DNA of 64,000 nucleotides from Phycisphaerales bacterium (GTDB lineage Bacteria; Planctomycetota; Phycisphaerae; Phycisphaerales; UBA1924): contig JADZER010000013.1 of the NCBI GenBank assembly GCA_020850415.1, positions 1 to 64,000 of the forward strand, written 5' to 3'. Under the pieces are notes generated by a model, which saw nothing but the letters and a program-made list of their open reading frames with translations, made no database searches and was not told where the DNA came from. Both the position numbers and the translations under genes were made by a program. Shown in pieces: positions 46,519-54,690 of the stretch. The stretch's first letter is position 1. Each line of letters opens with the position of its first letter.

Positions 46519-46526
46519 CGTGGTGA

Positions 46527-47459
46527 CTACGACCCCTTAGACCCATCGGACGGCCCGTCGGAAGACCCGTCGTGATCCCCGTCGTGGGACCCGTGGTGAT
46601 CGCCGCTCGGCTCGCCGTCGGCGGGCGCCGCCTGGTTGAGCGCTGTCCGCTCGGCCTCCAGGCGGGCCTTGGCCTCGTCGGGGAATTCGAGATCCGGGTC
46701 GACCGCTTTCACCAGCACCTTCACCCAGTCCTCCAGGGGCTCGTAGCGGAACACATCGAGCTTGATCGGGCCGGGGAACCTCTCATGCCCCGGGCGGGGG
46801 CGCAGGAAGACCAGGAACTTGTTCCACTTGGCCAGGTCGACCGGGTTCTTGGGGTCGAGGTCGGCGGGGGCGATCGGCCGGTTGCCGGGCAGGGTGAGGG
46901 TCTTGCTCGCGCCGTCCCACCGGTAGACCTTGGACTTCACGCTCGCGAACAGCACGATCATCACCAGCCCCAGCGCCCAGCAGATCGCGCAGATCGCCCA
47001 CTGGACGATGATGTCGTACGGCGAGAGCATGGGCGGGAAGCCCTTGGTGTCCTTGATCTCCCGGAGACGATCGAGCTCGGCCTGGGGGTCGGCGATCTTG
47101 GTGTGCTCGGGGTTGAGCAGCCCGAGGCCCGGCGTGGCGAGGGCCTTGAGCCACTCGAGCTTGGCGGCGTCGAGGCTGGAGAGGTCGAGCAGCTCGCGCC
47201 CGCGCAGCTCGGCCAGCTCGCCGACGGGGTCGACGACCGGGGCGTCGTAGATGCCGCGGGTCCGGGCCACCTCTTCGAGATAGCGGAGTTCGAGATCCTC
47301 TGCTGCCGCCTTGCCCTTGGCCGGGTATTTGATGGTCGCGTCGTAGAACGCCCAGCCGCCGAAGGCCCAGAGCACGACGGTGATGAGCAGCATCCGGACA
47401 ACCCAGCGTTTGTCGAGGTTGGTGCGGGCGGGTCCGGCGGAGTGTTCGGTCTCTGTCAT
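46527..47459 (-). CDS. two-TM membrane protein with His/Asp-rich tail, unknown
   Basis: 310 aa. Membrane segments lie at about residues 20-40 (VRMLLITVVLWAFGGWAFYD) and 150-172 (IIVQWAICAICWALGLVMIV), with an extracytoplasmic loop of about 110 residues between them. The C-terminal cytoplasmic part contains a small beta domain (SKVYRWDGASKTLTLPGNRP). The end is a His/Asp/Gly/Ser tail (SGDHHGSHDGDHDGSSDG) that could bind divalent metal ions. No family recognised. It lies 8 bp from the DUF456 gene and 104 bp from the small gene upstream. Confidence 0.78.
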   Translation of the reverse strand: MTETEHSAGPARTNLDKRWVVRMLLITVVLWAFGGWAFYDATIKYPAKGKAAAEDLELRYLEEVARTRGIYDAPVVDPVGELAELRGRELLDLSSLDAAKLEWLKALATPGLGLLNPEHTKIADPQAELDRLREIKDTKGFPPMLSPYDIIVQWAICAICWALGLVMIVLFASVKSKVYRWDGASKTLTLPGNRPIAPADLDPKNPVDLAKWNKFLVFLRPRPGHERFPGPIKLDVFRYEPLEDWVKVLVKAVDPDLEFPDEAKARLEAERTALNQAAPADGEPSGDHHGSHDGDHDGSSDGPSDGSKGS

Positions 47460-47563
47460 AGATTCCTCGCGGTCGGCGACCTCGGGGCTGTGTTGGATTC
47501 AGCCCGATCCAGGCATGGAGGGTATCGACCAGCACGCGAGGGCGTCTGGAGCCGGAGGCGGGG

Positions 47564-47818
47564 CTACCAGTCCCGGAGGGGGGCCGGGGTGAGGCGTTCG
47601 ACGGCCGCGAGGGCCCGGCGCCACCAGCGGTGGCAGACCGCCCTGCCGCGCGGGGAGGCGAGCATGGCCTGGTAGCCCCCATCGCGGACGGCGTGTCGGG
47701 GGATGCGGGGGAATCGGGTGTCGCTGGCGAGGGCCCAGGTGAGCCACTGGCTGTGCGCGCGCCGGGCGATCTCGGCGCGGGTGGGCAGGTCCAGGCGGGT
47801 GTTGTTGTTCCAGAGCAT
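47564..47818 (-). CDS. small hypothetical protein
   Basis: 84 aa from ATG 47818 (47857 is an alternative). Arg/Trp-rich and helical (RRAHSQWLTWALASDTRFPR, RAVCHRWWRRALAAVERL), with no signal or membrane segment. Weak coding support; codon bias is host-like. It lies between neuB and the two-TM membrane gene on the same strand. No family recognised. Confidence 0.5.
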   Translation of the reverse strand: MLWNNNTRLDLPTRAEIARRAHSQWLTWALASDTRFPRIPRHAVRDGGYQAMLASPRGRAVCHRWWRRALAAVERLTPAPLRDW

Positions 47819-47917
47819 GACGGGGGTGAGTGTACCGGTGGGCCGGGGTTGCTCCAAGGCTGGGCGGGGTTCAACGCGCCCAGTCCGGCGTGGCGAGCGG
47901 TGGGCGGTGGGTCCCCG

Positions 47918-49042
47918 CTAGGACGGGGCGAGGAGCTCGTCGGTCAGGGGCATGTCGGCCTCGGCCGGCGTGGCGAGCGATCGGCCGAGGATGTCGTCAA
48001 GCCGCCAGGGCTCGATGCCCGTGCCGGGGCGTTTGATGGTCAGGTCGGCGCGGGTGAGGGTGTGGCCGGCGGGGAGATCGCGGGTGGTGGTGAGCGACTG
48101 GCGGGAGACGAGGCGGACATCGCGCTCGCAGTCGAGGACTCGTTTCTCGGCGGGCGGCGTGAACGGCGTGGTGAAGTTCGCGGGCGGGGTGGTGTCGCCG
48201 TCGGAGGAGGAGTAGACCGTGCCGCGGGGGTGGGCCCAGCGCCCGACGGCTTCGACCGTGTACTCGCCCAGCTCCTCGTCGGTGGCGCTGGCGGCGTGGT
48301 CGGGGCCGGGGGCGTGCTTGTCGTAGGTCAGGTGCTTCTCGAGGATGCTCGCCCCGCAGGCGACGGCCCGCCAGGCGGTGTCGATGGTGTCGGTGTGGTC
48401 GCTGTAGCCGACGGGGATGCTGGTGAAGCGTTCGCGGAGGGCGCGGATGCCGCCGAGGCCGTCCTGGCCCTCGGGGACGGGGTAGCTGCTGACGCACTGG
48501 AGGAGGGCGAGGCGGTCGCGGGTGTTCTGAAGCCATCCGACGGCGCGGGCGACCTCGTCGATGGAGCTCGCGCCGGTGCTGACGATGAGCGGTCGCCCGG
48601 TAGCGGCCATGGCGTGGAGCAGGGGCTTGTTGATGATGTCCGGGCTGGCGCTCTTGTAGGCGTCCCAGCCGCCGTAGGCGTCGCGGACGCGCTCGGCCTC
48701 GGCGACGAGCTCGACGCTGAAGACGGTGAGGATGGCGTGGAGGCCCAGGTCGTGGGCGCGTTCCATGACGGGGAGCATGTGCGCGGCGGGGAGCTCGAGG
48801 CGTCGGAGCATGGCGAGCGGGTCGGTCTCGCCGGCGGCCTTCTGGTAGGCCGCGAGCTTGGCGGCGCGGCTCATGAGGAGGTCGGTGCGGAAGAGCTGGA
48901 GCTTGACGGCGTCGGCGCCGGCGCGGTCGGCTGCCTCGACCAGCCCGACGGCGCGGTCCACCGAGCCGTCGTGGTTCACGCCGATCTCGGCGATGACATA
49001 GGGCGGGTGGTCGGGGCCGATTTGTCTGTCGCGGATGTGCAT
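47918..49042 (-). CDS. neuB: N-acetylneuraminate/nonulosonate synthase (NeuB family)
   Basis: 374 aa from ATG 49042 (an in-frame start at 49072 lies in repeat copy B and is rejected). It condenses phosphoenolpyruvate with an N-acyl-hexosamine to make a nine-carbon sialic-acid-type sugar. The NeuB barrel is recognised by PPYVIAEIGVNHDGSVDRAV, GADAVKLQLF, KSASPDIINKPLLHAMAATG, STGASSIDEV, HTDTIDTAWRAVACGASILE and the metal-binding CVSSYPVP. The C-terminal SAF antifreeze-like domain (SRQSLTTTRDLPAGHTLTRA) is present. Third gene of the Maf-neuA-neuB operon. Which nonulosonate (Neu, Leg, Pse) is made cannot be read. Confidence 0.93.
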   Translation of the reverse strand: MHIRDRQIGPDHPPYVIAEIGVNHDGSVDRAVGLVEAADRAGADAVKLQLFRTDLLMSRAAKLAAYQKAAGETDPLAMLRRLELPAAHMLPVMERAHDLGLHAILTVFSVELVAEAERVRDAYGGWDAYKSASPDIINKPLLHAMAATGRPLIVSTGASSIDEVARAVGWLQNTRDRLALLQCVSSYPVPEGQDGLGGIRALRERFTSIPVGYSDHTDTIDTAWRAVACGASILEKHLTYDKHAPGPDHAASATDEELGEYTVEAVGRWAHPRGTVYSSSDGDTTPPANFTTPFTPPAEKRVLDCERDVRLVSRQSLTTTRDLPAGHTLTRADLTIKRPGTGIEPWRLDDILGRSLATPAEADMPLTDELLAPS

Positions 49043-49056
49043 GCGGTTTGGATACT

Positions 49057-49205
49057 CACCACAGAGGGACACAGAGGGGCACAGAGGAGTACAGAAGGAT
49101 GGGGTTCAAACGAGGAGAGCGATGGGCGTGGTCGGGTGTTGTCTACCCCAGTGCATCGGCGGCGCTCTCGCCTTTCTCTGCGCCTGTCTGTGTCCTCTGT
49201 GGTGA
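49057..49205. repeat. CACAGAGG-type inverted repeat, copy B
   Basis: The left arm 49057-49097 (CACCACAGAGGGACACAGAG...) and right arm 49171-49205 (CTTTCTCTGCGCCTGTCTGT...) are imperfect inverted repeats around a 73-bp spacer. It sits between neuA and neuB. The right arm encodes the C-terminal residues of NeuA (ISPQRTQTGAEKGESAA) on the minus strand. Confidence 0.85.
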
Positions 49206-49946
49206 GATCAGCTTCAAGATGGTGTCGGCGACGATGAGATCCGATGGCGAGTCGATGTCGATCACGGCGCCCTCGGGGTTGACGACGCCCCGGTGGTCGT
49301 GGCCGAGGAAGCTGTGGGGGTGGGCGGGGTCGAGGTTGGGGAGTTGGTGGAACAGCGCCGGGCGGCTGGTGACCAGGACGCCCCCGTCGGGGATGTGGCT
49401 GGGCGGGAGTTCCTGTCGACGGTAGACGCCGTGGAAGAGGCGCTCGCCCTCCCACGGCTGCGCGCGCCCGTCTTCGCCGAGCCTGACCTGCCACCACGGG
49501 TGGTGCTTGCCGACGGGGGCGTAGCTCTGGACCGAGTCGCAGCCGGTCGCCCGCCAGAGGGCGACGGCGCGGTCGAGCAGGCCGGCGGGGCGGACGGGCA
49601 CATTGGCGTAGAGCATCGCTGCGGCGCCGATGGGCCCGTGCTCGGCCTCGTACCACGCGACGGCCTCCCGGAGGGCGTCGTCGACGCGGGCGGTGTCGGT
49701 GGCGAGGGCGTCGCTGCGCCGGTGGGCGAGGGCGCCCATCGCGCGGGCGATCTCGAGCACCTCGGCGCTGTCGCTGGAGACAACGACGGCACGCACGCCG
49801 GGCGCACCGAGCGCGTGCTCGATCGTCCAGGCCACGCACGGGCGCCCGGCGATCGGCGCGGTGTTCTTGCCGGGGACGCCCTTGCTGCCGGCGCGGGCGA
49901 CGACCACGGCGAGGACCGCTCCGCTCTCTCCGGGCTTGGCGGGCAT
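49143..49946 (-). CDS. neuA: CMP-N-acylneuraminate cytidylyltransferase-like protein
   Basis: 267 aa. It activates a nonulosonic acid with CTP. The N-terminal nucleotide-binding motif ARAGSKGVPGKNTAPIAGRP is complete (about 17-36), followed by AWTIEHALGAPGVRAVVVSS and LYANVPVRPAGLLDRAVALW. Further support comes from the conserved SVQSYAPVGKHHPWWQVRLG and IDIDSPSDLIVADTILK. The last 21 residues come from repeat copy B and replace or extend the normal terminus. It starts 9 bp after the Maf-fusion gene. With NeuB it supplies CMP-sugar to the Maf glycosyltransferase. Confidence 0.92.
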   Translation of the reverse strand: MPAKPGESGAVLAVVVARAGSKGVPGKNTAPIAGRPCVAWTIEHALGAPGVRAVVVSSDSAEVLEIARAMGALAHRRSDALATDTARVDDALREAVAWYEAEHGPIGAAAMLYANVPVRPAGLLDRAVALWRATGCDSVQSYAPVGKHHPWWQVRLGEDGRAQPWEGERLFHGVYRRQELPPSHIPDGGVLVTSRPALFHQLPNLDPAHPHSFLGHDHRGVVNPEGAVIDIDSPSDLIVADTILKLISPQRTQTGAEKGESAADALG

Positions 49947-49955
49947 GGTCGCTCC

Positions 49956-52900
49956 TCAGGCGGCGATGTGGCTCGCGGCCAGGGGGCCACGGAGGGCGGT
50001 GGTGAGCCGGTCGAGCTCGCGCCGCCCGCGCAGAGCCTTGATCCAGGCCTCGACGAGCCCCTCGTCGAGGGCGCTGGCGACGCCCTTGCCGCTGCGGCGC
50101 CGGGGATTGGCGAGCGTCTGGCCGTCGCTGAGGATGGTGAGCTCGGTGATGGCGCGGCGCCATCGGGCCGTCGCGGGCTCGTCGATGGGTTCGATGCGGG
50201 CGCTCTCGGGCGTGCGGGGGAGCGGGTCGATGACGCACGCCTGCGCGAGGGTGAGCCAGCGGTCGTAGAAGTGCTCGATCTCGGCGTAGACGCGGTCGCA
50301 TCGGGTGATACGGGGGACGATCCAGGTGTCGGGCATCGCGCCGCCGATGCGTGCGGCCCGGGCCTTGAGCAGGGCGACGAGGTTCTCGCGGGCGCGGTCG
50401 AAGCTGGCCAGGCCGGCGAGGGCGCGGTAGCTCTCGGGCGTCTCGGCGAGCAGGTCGACGCTGACGACGGTCGCGCCGCAGTCCAGCAGGGCGAGCGCGT
50501 CGGCGGGGTCGCACTGCAGGTCGGTGCGGAGGTGGACGCCCGCGAGCCCGGCCGAGCGGGCCGCGCCGACGATGTCACGCCAGCGCGGGTGCATCATGGG
50601 GTCGCCGGCGCCGCCGAAGGTGATGGTCGCGTCCGGGCGCACGGCCGCGAGCTCTTCCATGAGGCGCACGGCGTGGGTGACGCTGAGCATCGGCCTGTCG
50701 CTGGCGCGCCCGGGGCCGATGAGGAGCTGGGCGATGTCGCCGCCGGTCCGTCGGCCGGGGCACAGCTCGAGCGTGAGGTGCGCGGGGCCGCGGGCGGCGA
50801 GGGCCTGTGCGGCGCCGCGGAGCTCGGTCCCGGCGTCGGCGGCGCGGAGCGTGAGGGGGTCGCGTCCGGCGAAGACGCGTCCGAGCATCTCGCACTGCCA
50901 GAGCGAGTCGGCGACGGCGCGGACGCCGATGTCGCGCACCTCGGGCCCGACGCGCACGCAGCCGGGCTTGGCGACGGGGTCGAGGATGGGCGAGCGGGGG
51001 ATGTAGCCGAGCAGCCCGCCGATGCTGGCGAACCCGCCGGCCTTGCCCTCGTTTGCCGCCAGCTCGGCGAGCAGGGTCTGGTCGATCACGCAGGGCGAGA
51101 GTCCGGGGGCGGCCTGGGTGAAGGTCAGTCGCCGGTGGGCGGGGTCCTCGCGGTAGCGGGCGATGACCGCGTCGGTGAGCTCGGGGTCGACGAGCACCCA
51201 GTCGGGGCCGACGAGCAGGGCCGCGTCGGCGTGGTGGTGGCGCATGGCCTCGAGCGTGACCGAGGGGCAGACCACCTCGTCCCAGATGGTCATGGCGCAG
51301 AGGCCGCCGCGCCAGCAGTGGCCGGCGAAGGCCCTGGCGGCGGCGACGCCGCGGCGCCGATCGCCGAGCGGGTGGCTCTCGGTGTGCTCGATCTCGATGC
51401 TGGGGCGGGAGCCGGGCCCGATCGCCCCGCCGATGCCCGGGGTGTGGAGGAGTCGCTCGTCGCCGATGAGGGCGCGGACGCGCTCGGGGTGCTCGGTGAG
51501 CAGCACGATGCGGTCGAGCCCCTCGCAGCGGCAGAGGCGGGCGAGGGTGAGCTGGAGGGCGTTGCGCCCGTCGGCGACGGGCCAGGCGAGGTTGCGGACG
51601 GTGCCCATCCCGCCGCGTTGGGTGTCGACGGGGATGAACGCCGCGACGCGCTTGCGTTCGCGCCGGCGTCCCTCGCCCCCGTCGGCGCCGTGCTCGTCGG
51701 GGTCGCGGGTGAGCTTCTCGGCCCGGGCCCGGAGGGCGTCCTCGGCGGCGTGGAGGAGCTTGCCCATCTGGCCGGCGGCCTCGGCGAGCCACTCGACATT
51801 GACGATATCGCGTTCGATCTGTCGCTTCTGGCGGTCGAGCGGGCTGAGCGCGTGGTCGAGGTGGATGAGCCGGTCGGCCCTGAACCGCTTGAACTGGCCG
51901 GTCTGGTTGAGGTGCTGGACGAGGCTGAAGGCGGGGTTGAGCGCCTGGACCTCGCGACCCTGCTCCTGGACCCTGGCGATGAGCCTGTTGACCCGGTGCT
52001 GGTTGTCGTGGCGGGTGAGCATCTCGCGGAGCAGGCCGGCGCTCTCGGTGCTCAGGCGGGCGATGCGGGCGGCGTCGTGGGCGAGGCTGGCCAGCCGGTC
52101 GGCGACGCGCGGGCTTGTCATGCCGCGCAGCGCGCGGTCGGCGGTCGGCGGCGGCAGGGCCAGCGCCGGCGCGTCGGCGGGGGCGTGCAGGGCGAGGGCC
52201 TCGGCGAGCGTCATGGGCGGGGCGAGGCGCTTGGCGACGCCGCCCTCGGTCGCGTCGATGGTCGAGAGCCCCTTGGCGGCGTCGGCCTCGAACATGCGCT
52301 CGAACTGGACGAGGTAGGCCGACATCTGCTCGTCGGTGTACACCGGGCGCCCGAGGTGGTCGGTGGCTGGGTGCAGGTGGGCGCGGTTGCGGACGATCCG
52401 CTGCCACTCCATAGTCTCGAGGGTGTTGAACTCGCCCAGCTCGCACGCCCAAGTGTTGTGGATGGCGGCCCCGGGCGCGTAGTACTGGCCGTCGGTGAAC
52501 CCCAGGTCCTGGCCGATGAGGATGACGGGGTCGCAGGCCATGTGGCGGGCGAGGGTGTAGGCCATGTGGGCGACGGTTGCGCCGGGCTCGAGGCCCGCCC
52601 CGTCGTGGGCGAACGCCGGGCCCAGGAGCTGCGAAAGCTTGTCGTCGTGCACGCAGCGGATCGCGCCGGGGAAGGCGTCGAGGATCGCCGGGTTGGCCTT
52701 GGGCTCGACGACGAGGGTGACGCCCGCGACATCCGCCTCGGTGAGCCCCTCGTAGAACCGGCGGCTGATCTCGTGGTAGTCCAGCGCCGTGACGAAGTGG
52801 GGCCTGATCCCCGCCTCGAGCACCTGCTTGAGGACGGTCTGCACCGCGATGATGACCACGCGGTCGCGCACCCCCGGGGCCCCGAGCAGGCGGAGGTTGC

Positions 52901-53678
52901 GGCGCAGGCTCGGCCCGGCGCTGACGACGACGGCCGGGCGCCCGTAGGCGCAGGCGGTCAGCTCGCCGATGCCCGGGGCGCTGGCGTAGTGGTCGAGGTT
53001 CATCATCCCGTTGCGCAGCGAGGTCTCGGTCTGCATGAGCGTGGTCACGACATTGGTGCGGATCGCCCGCACGGTCGTCGTGAACGCCTCGGCGAAGCGC
53101 CGGGCGCTCTCGCCCAGGCGGGGCGTGCTCGGCGGGTGGTCCACGATCTTCACGCCCAGCGAGAGGACCACCTCGGCCCCGCGCAGCGTCGCCGAGATCG
53201 CCCCCGCGTCGGCGCGGTGCAGCACCGCGATGTTCGCCCGCTCGAACCAGGCGGCGCAGTCCACCCGCTCGAGCACCGCGCGAAGGAGGCCCAGGTCCGG
53301 CTCGTGCACCAGCACCACGCCCGTGCGCCCGAGCTTCTCGGCGATCCGCGCCACATGCAGCCCCACCCCGAAGCCCTGCACCACCGCCACGCCCACCTCC
53401 GAGGGGTCGACCCCCTCGGCCAGTCGGGCGGCCTCCTCCAGCGGGCGCCGGGCGCTGGCCAGCCGGCGGGCCGCCGCGCCCTCGCCAACCGTTCCGGTCA
53501 CCCCGCCGTCGGGGGCCGGCTCGATCGTGCAATCGGCCCGGGCGGGGGTCTGGGCCAGCTCGCGGGCGGTCTCGGGCGAGCACCGCCCCAGGGCCTGGAG
53601 GTTGCGGGCGAAGATCTCGGGGCTCGCCGCGAGCGGCTGGGGGGCGGGCGGCTGGGGGCGTCCTGCCTGATCGGTCAT
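49956..53678 (-). CDS. three-module fusion: Maf (DUF115) glycosyltransferase, nucleotidyltransferase-like domain, degenerate radical-SAM-like domain
   Basis: 1240 aa from ATG 53678. Residues about 20-540 form a DUF115/MptE-like Maf flagellin glycosyltransferase (ACAYGRPAVVVSAGPSLRRN, FVTALDYHEISRRFYEGL, VILIGQDLGFTDGQYYAPGA). Helical linker about 545-650. Residues about 655-940 resemble NTP-transferases (VAAFIPVDTQRGGMGTVRNL, LDRIVLLTEHPERVRALIGD, VLVDPELTDAVIARYREDP). Residues about 965-1190 have a radical-SAM-like fold (ITFGGAGDPMMHPRWRDIVG, HLRTDLQCDPADALALLDCG), but the expected CxxxCxxC is reduced to LELCPGRRTGGD (Cys973), so it probably binds no cluster. The gene is first in the operon with neuA and neuB and is predicted to transfer the nonulosonate to flagellin. 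Confidence 0.85.
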   Translation of the reverse strand: MTDQAGRPQPPAPQPLAASPEIFARNLQALGRCSPETARELAQTPARADCTIEPAPDGGVTGTVGEGAAARRLASARRPLEEAARLAEGVDPSEVGVAVVQGFGVGLHVARIAEKLGRTGVVLVHEPDLGLLRAVLERVDCAAWFERANIAVLHRADAGAISATLRGAEVVLSLGVKIVDHPPSTPRLGESARRFAEAFTTTVRAIRTNVVTTLMQTETSLRNGMMNLDHYASAPGIGELTACAYGRPAVVVSAGPSLRRNLRLLGAPGVRDRVVIIAVQTVLKQVLEAGIRPHFVTALDYHEISRRFYEGLTEADVAGVTLVVEPKANPAILDAFPGAIRCVHDDKLSQLLGPAFAHDGAGLEPGATVAHMAYTLARHMACDPVILIGQDLGFTDGQYYAPGAAIHNTWACELGEFNTLETMEWQRIVRNRAHLHPATDHLGRPVYTDEQMSAYLVQFERMFEADAAKGLSTIDATEGGVAKRLAPPMTLAEALALHAPADAPALALPPPTADRALRGMTSPRVADRLASLAHDAARIARLSTESAGLLREMLTRHDNQHRVNRLIARVQEQGREVQALNPAFSLVQHLNQTGQFKRFRADRLIHLDHALSPLDRQKRQIERDIVNVEWLAEAAGQMGKLLHAAEDALRARAEKLTRDPDEHGADGGEGRRRERKRVAAFIPVDTQRGGMGTVRNLAWPVADGRNALQLTLARLCRCEGLDRIVLLTEHPERVRALIGDERLLHTPGIGGAIGPGSRPSIEIEHTESHPLGDRRRGVAAARAFAGHCWRGGLCAMTIWDEVVCPSVTLEAMRHHHADAALLVGPDWVLVDPELTDAVIARYREDPAHRRLTFTQAAPGLSPCVIDQTLLAELAANEGKAGGFASIGGLLGYIPRSPILDPVAKPGCVRVGPEVRDIGVRAVADSLWQCEMLGRVFAGRDPLTLRAADAGTELRGAAQALAARGPAHLTLELCPGRRTGGDIAQLLIGPGRASDRPMLSVTHAVRLMEELAAVRPDATITFGGAGDPMMHPRWRDIVGAARSAGLAGVHLRTDLQCDPADALALLDCGATVVSVDLLAETPESYRALAGLASFDRARENLVALLKARAARIGGAMPDTWIVPRITRCDRVYAEIEHFYDRWLTLAQACVIDPLPRTPESARIEPIDEPATARWRRAITELTILSDGQTLANPRRRSGKGVASALDEGLVEAWIKALRGRRELDRLTTALRGPLAASHIAA

Positions 53679-54009
53679 CGCGAGGCGTCCATTCCTCGGG
53701 CTCGGGCCCGGCAACCGAAACCCGGCCGGTGCATACAAACACCCGCCGGCTCCGCGGCGTACACGGAAGGTGGATCGGCCGTTGCCCCAGAAACACTCCA
53801 GATTGTGCCCACCCGTCCCGGGGCCCCGAAGCCTGAACGCAGCGCCGCGGGCGGAAGGCTCCGCGCTTGGGGGGGACGCGTGGCCTTCGCTCCTGGCGTC
53901 GCTCAGACCACGGCACCCGCGAACCTCCCGGGGTCATGTGCCCGGCCTGCCGGCTCATCCTTCCGCCTTCATCCTTCATCCTTTCCTGGCTCTCCCCGCG
54001 CTGGGGCAG
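53679..54009. other. intergenic stretch holding a mosaic of repeat-like sequence
   Basis: The 331 bp lie between the divergent Maf-fusion and 54010 genes. Segments at 53820-53870 (GAACGCAGCGCCGCGGGCGG...), 53890-53925 (CTTCGCTCCTGGCGTCGCTC...) and 53955-53988 (CATCCTTCCGCCTTCATCCT...) look like dispersed-repeat fragments. The last is a clear CATCCTT-word tandem. Promoters for both genes must lie here, but no consensus elements are convincing. Confidence 0.55.
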
Positions 54010-54660
54010 TTGGATCTGCTCCAGCCGCCGCCGACGCTGCCGAGTCTGCCCGACCCGCCGCGGGTCGCGCACGCGCTGCTGGAGAACCCGATCCCGGCGG
54101 TGCTGTTTGCGGTGGCGCTGGGGCTCGGGGCGTACGCGGTGTGCTCTCGTCTGGGCCGGCGCCGGCTGGGGCTGGTCGGGGCGGCGGTCGGGCTGGTGCT
54201 GGGGGTGATCGTGCTGGCGGTGTCGGCGCTGGTCGAGACCGGGCGTGAGCGGGTGCGGGTCGCGACGCACGGGTTGGTGGCGGCGGTGGCGACGGCCGAC
54301 AGCGACGCGCTGGAAGGGATGCTCGCCCCGGATGCGCGGATGTACCTCAAGGGCGCGCCGGGGGGCTGGCGGAAGGACCAGATCATCGGCTGGGTCGGGC
54401 GGTACCTGGGCCCGGGCTCGGTCTACGCGGTAGAGTCGCACCGCGTGGACGAGGTGCAGGCGGAGGTCAAGCCCAACGGGCAGTTCGCGCGGACCCGGGC
54501 GACGGTGCTGGTCACCCCCGAGCAGAACGCGCCGACGCGGTGCATCTGCATGCTCTCCTGGCAGCTCGTGGGGGAGCGGTGGGTGGTGGTGGAGATCGAG
54601 CCGCTGTGGGTGCAGGGGTGGGGCGAGGTCTCCGAGGGGGCGATGCGCGAGCGGTGGTGA
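54010..54660 (+). CDS. membrane-anchored protein with NTF2/SnoaL-like domain, unknown function
   Basis: 216 aa if it starts at TTG 54010 (GGGG upstream). In-frame starts at 53938 (GTG) or 53770 (ATG) would translate repeat-like sequence (HPSAFILHPFLALP). A Pro-rich N-terminus precedes two membrane segments (PAVLFAVALGLGAYAVCS; GLVGAAVGLVLGVIVLAVSA). The soluble domain (VATHGLVAAVATADSDALEG, APDARMYLKGAPGGWRKDQI, then four strands ending WQLVGERWVVVEIEPLW) looks like an NTF2-fold/SnoaL-type domain. It converges with the zinc-ribbon membrane protein gene. Confidence 0.7.
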   Translation: MDLLQPPPTLPSLPDPPRVAHALLENPIPAVLFAVALGLGAYAVCSRLGRRRLGLVGAAVGLVLGVIVLAVSALVETGRERVRVATHGLVAAVATADSDALEGMLAPDARMYLKGAPGGWRKDQIIGWVGRYLGPGSVYAVESHRVDEVQAEVKPNGQFARTRATVLVTPEQNAPTRCICMLSWQLVGERWVVVEIEPLWVQGWGEVSEGAMRERW

Positions 54661-54690
54661 AGGATGCGGCGGGGCCCGCCCGGGCGATAC

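Noticed and set aside
49293..54248. 1651-codon plus-strand open frame
   Set aside because: Runs antisense to NeuA and the Maf fusion. Composition is low-complexity Gly/Ala/Val/Asp with no fold, and the minus-strand genes have clear motifs.
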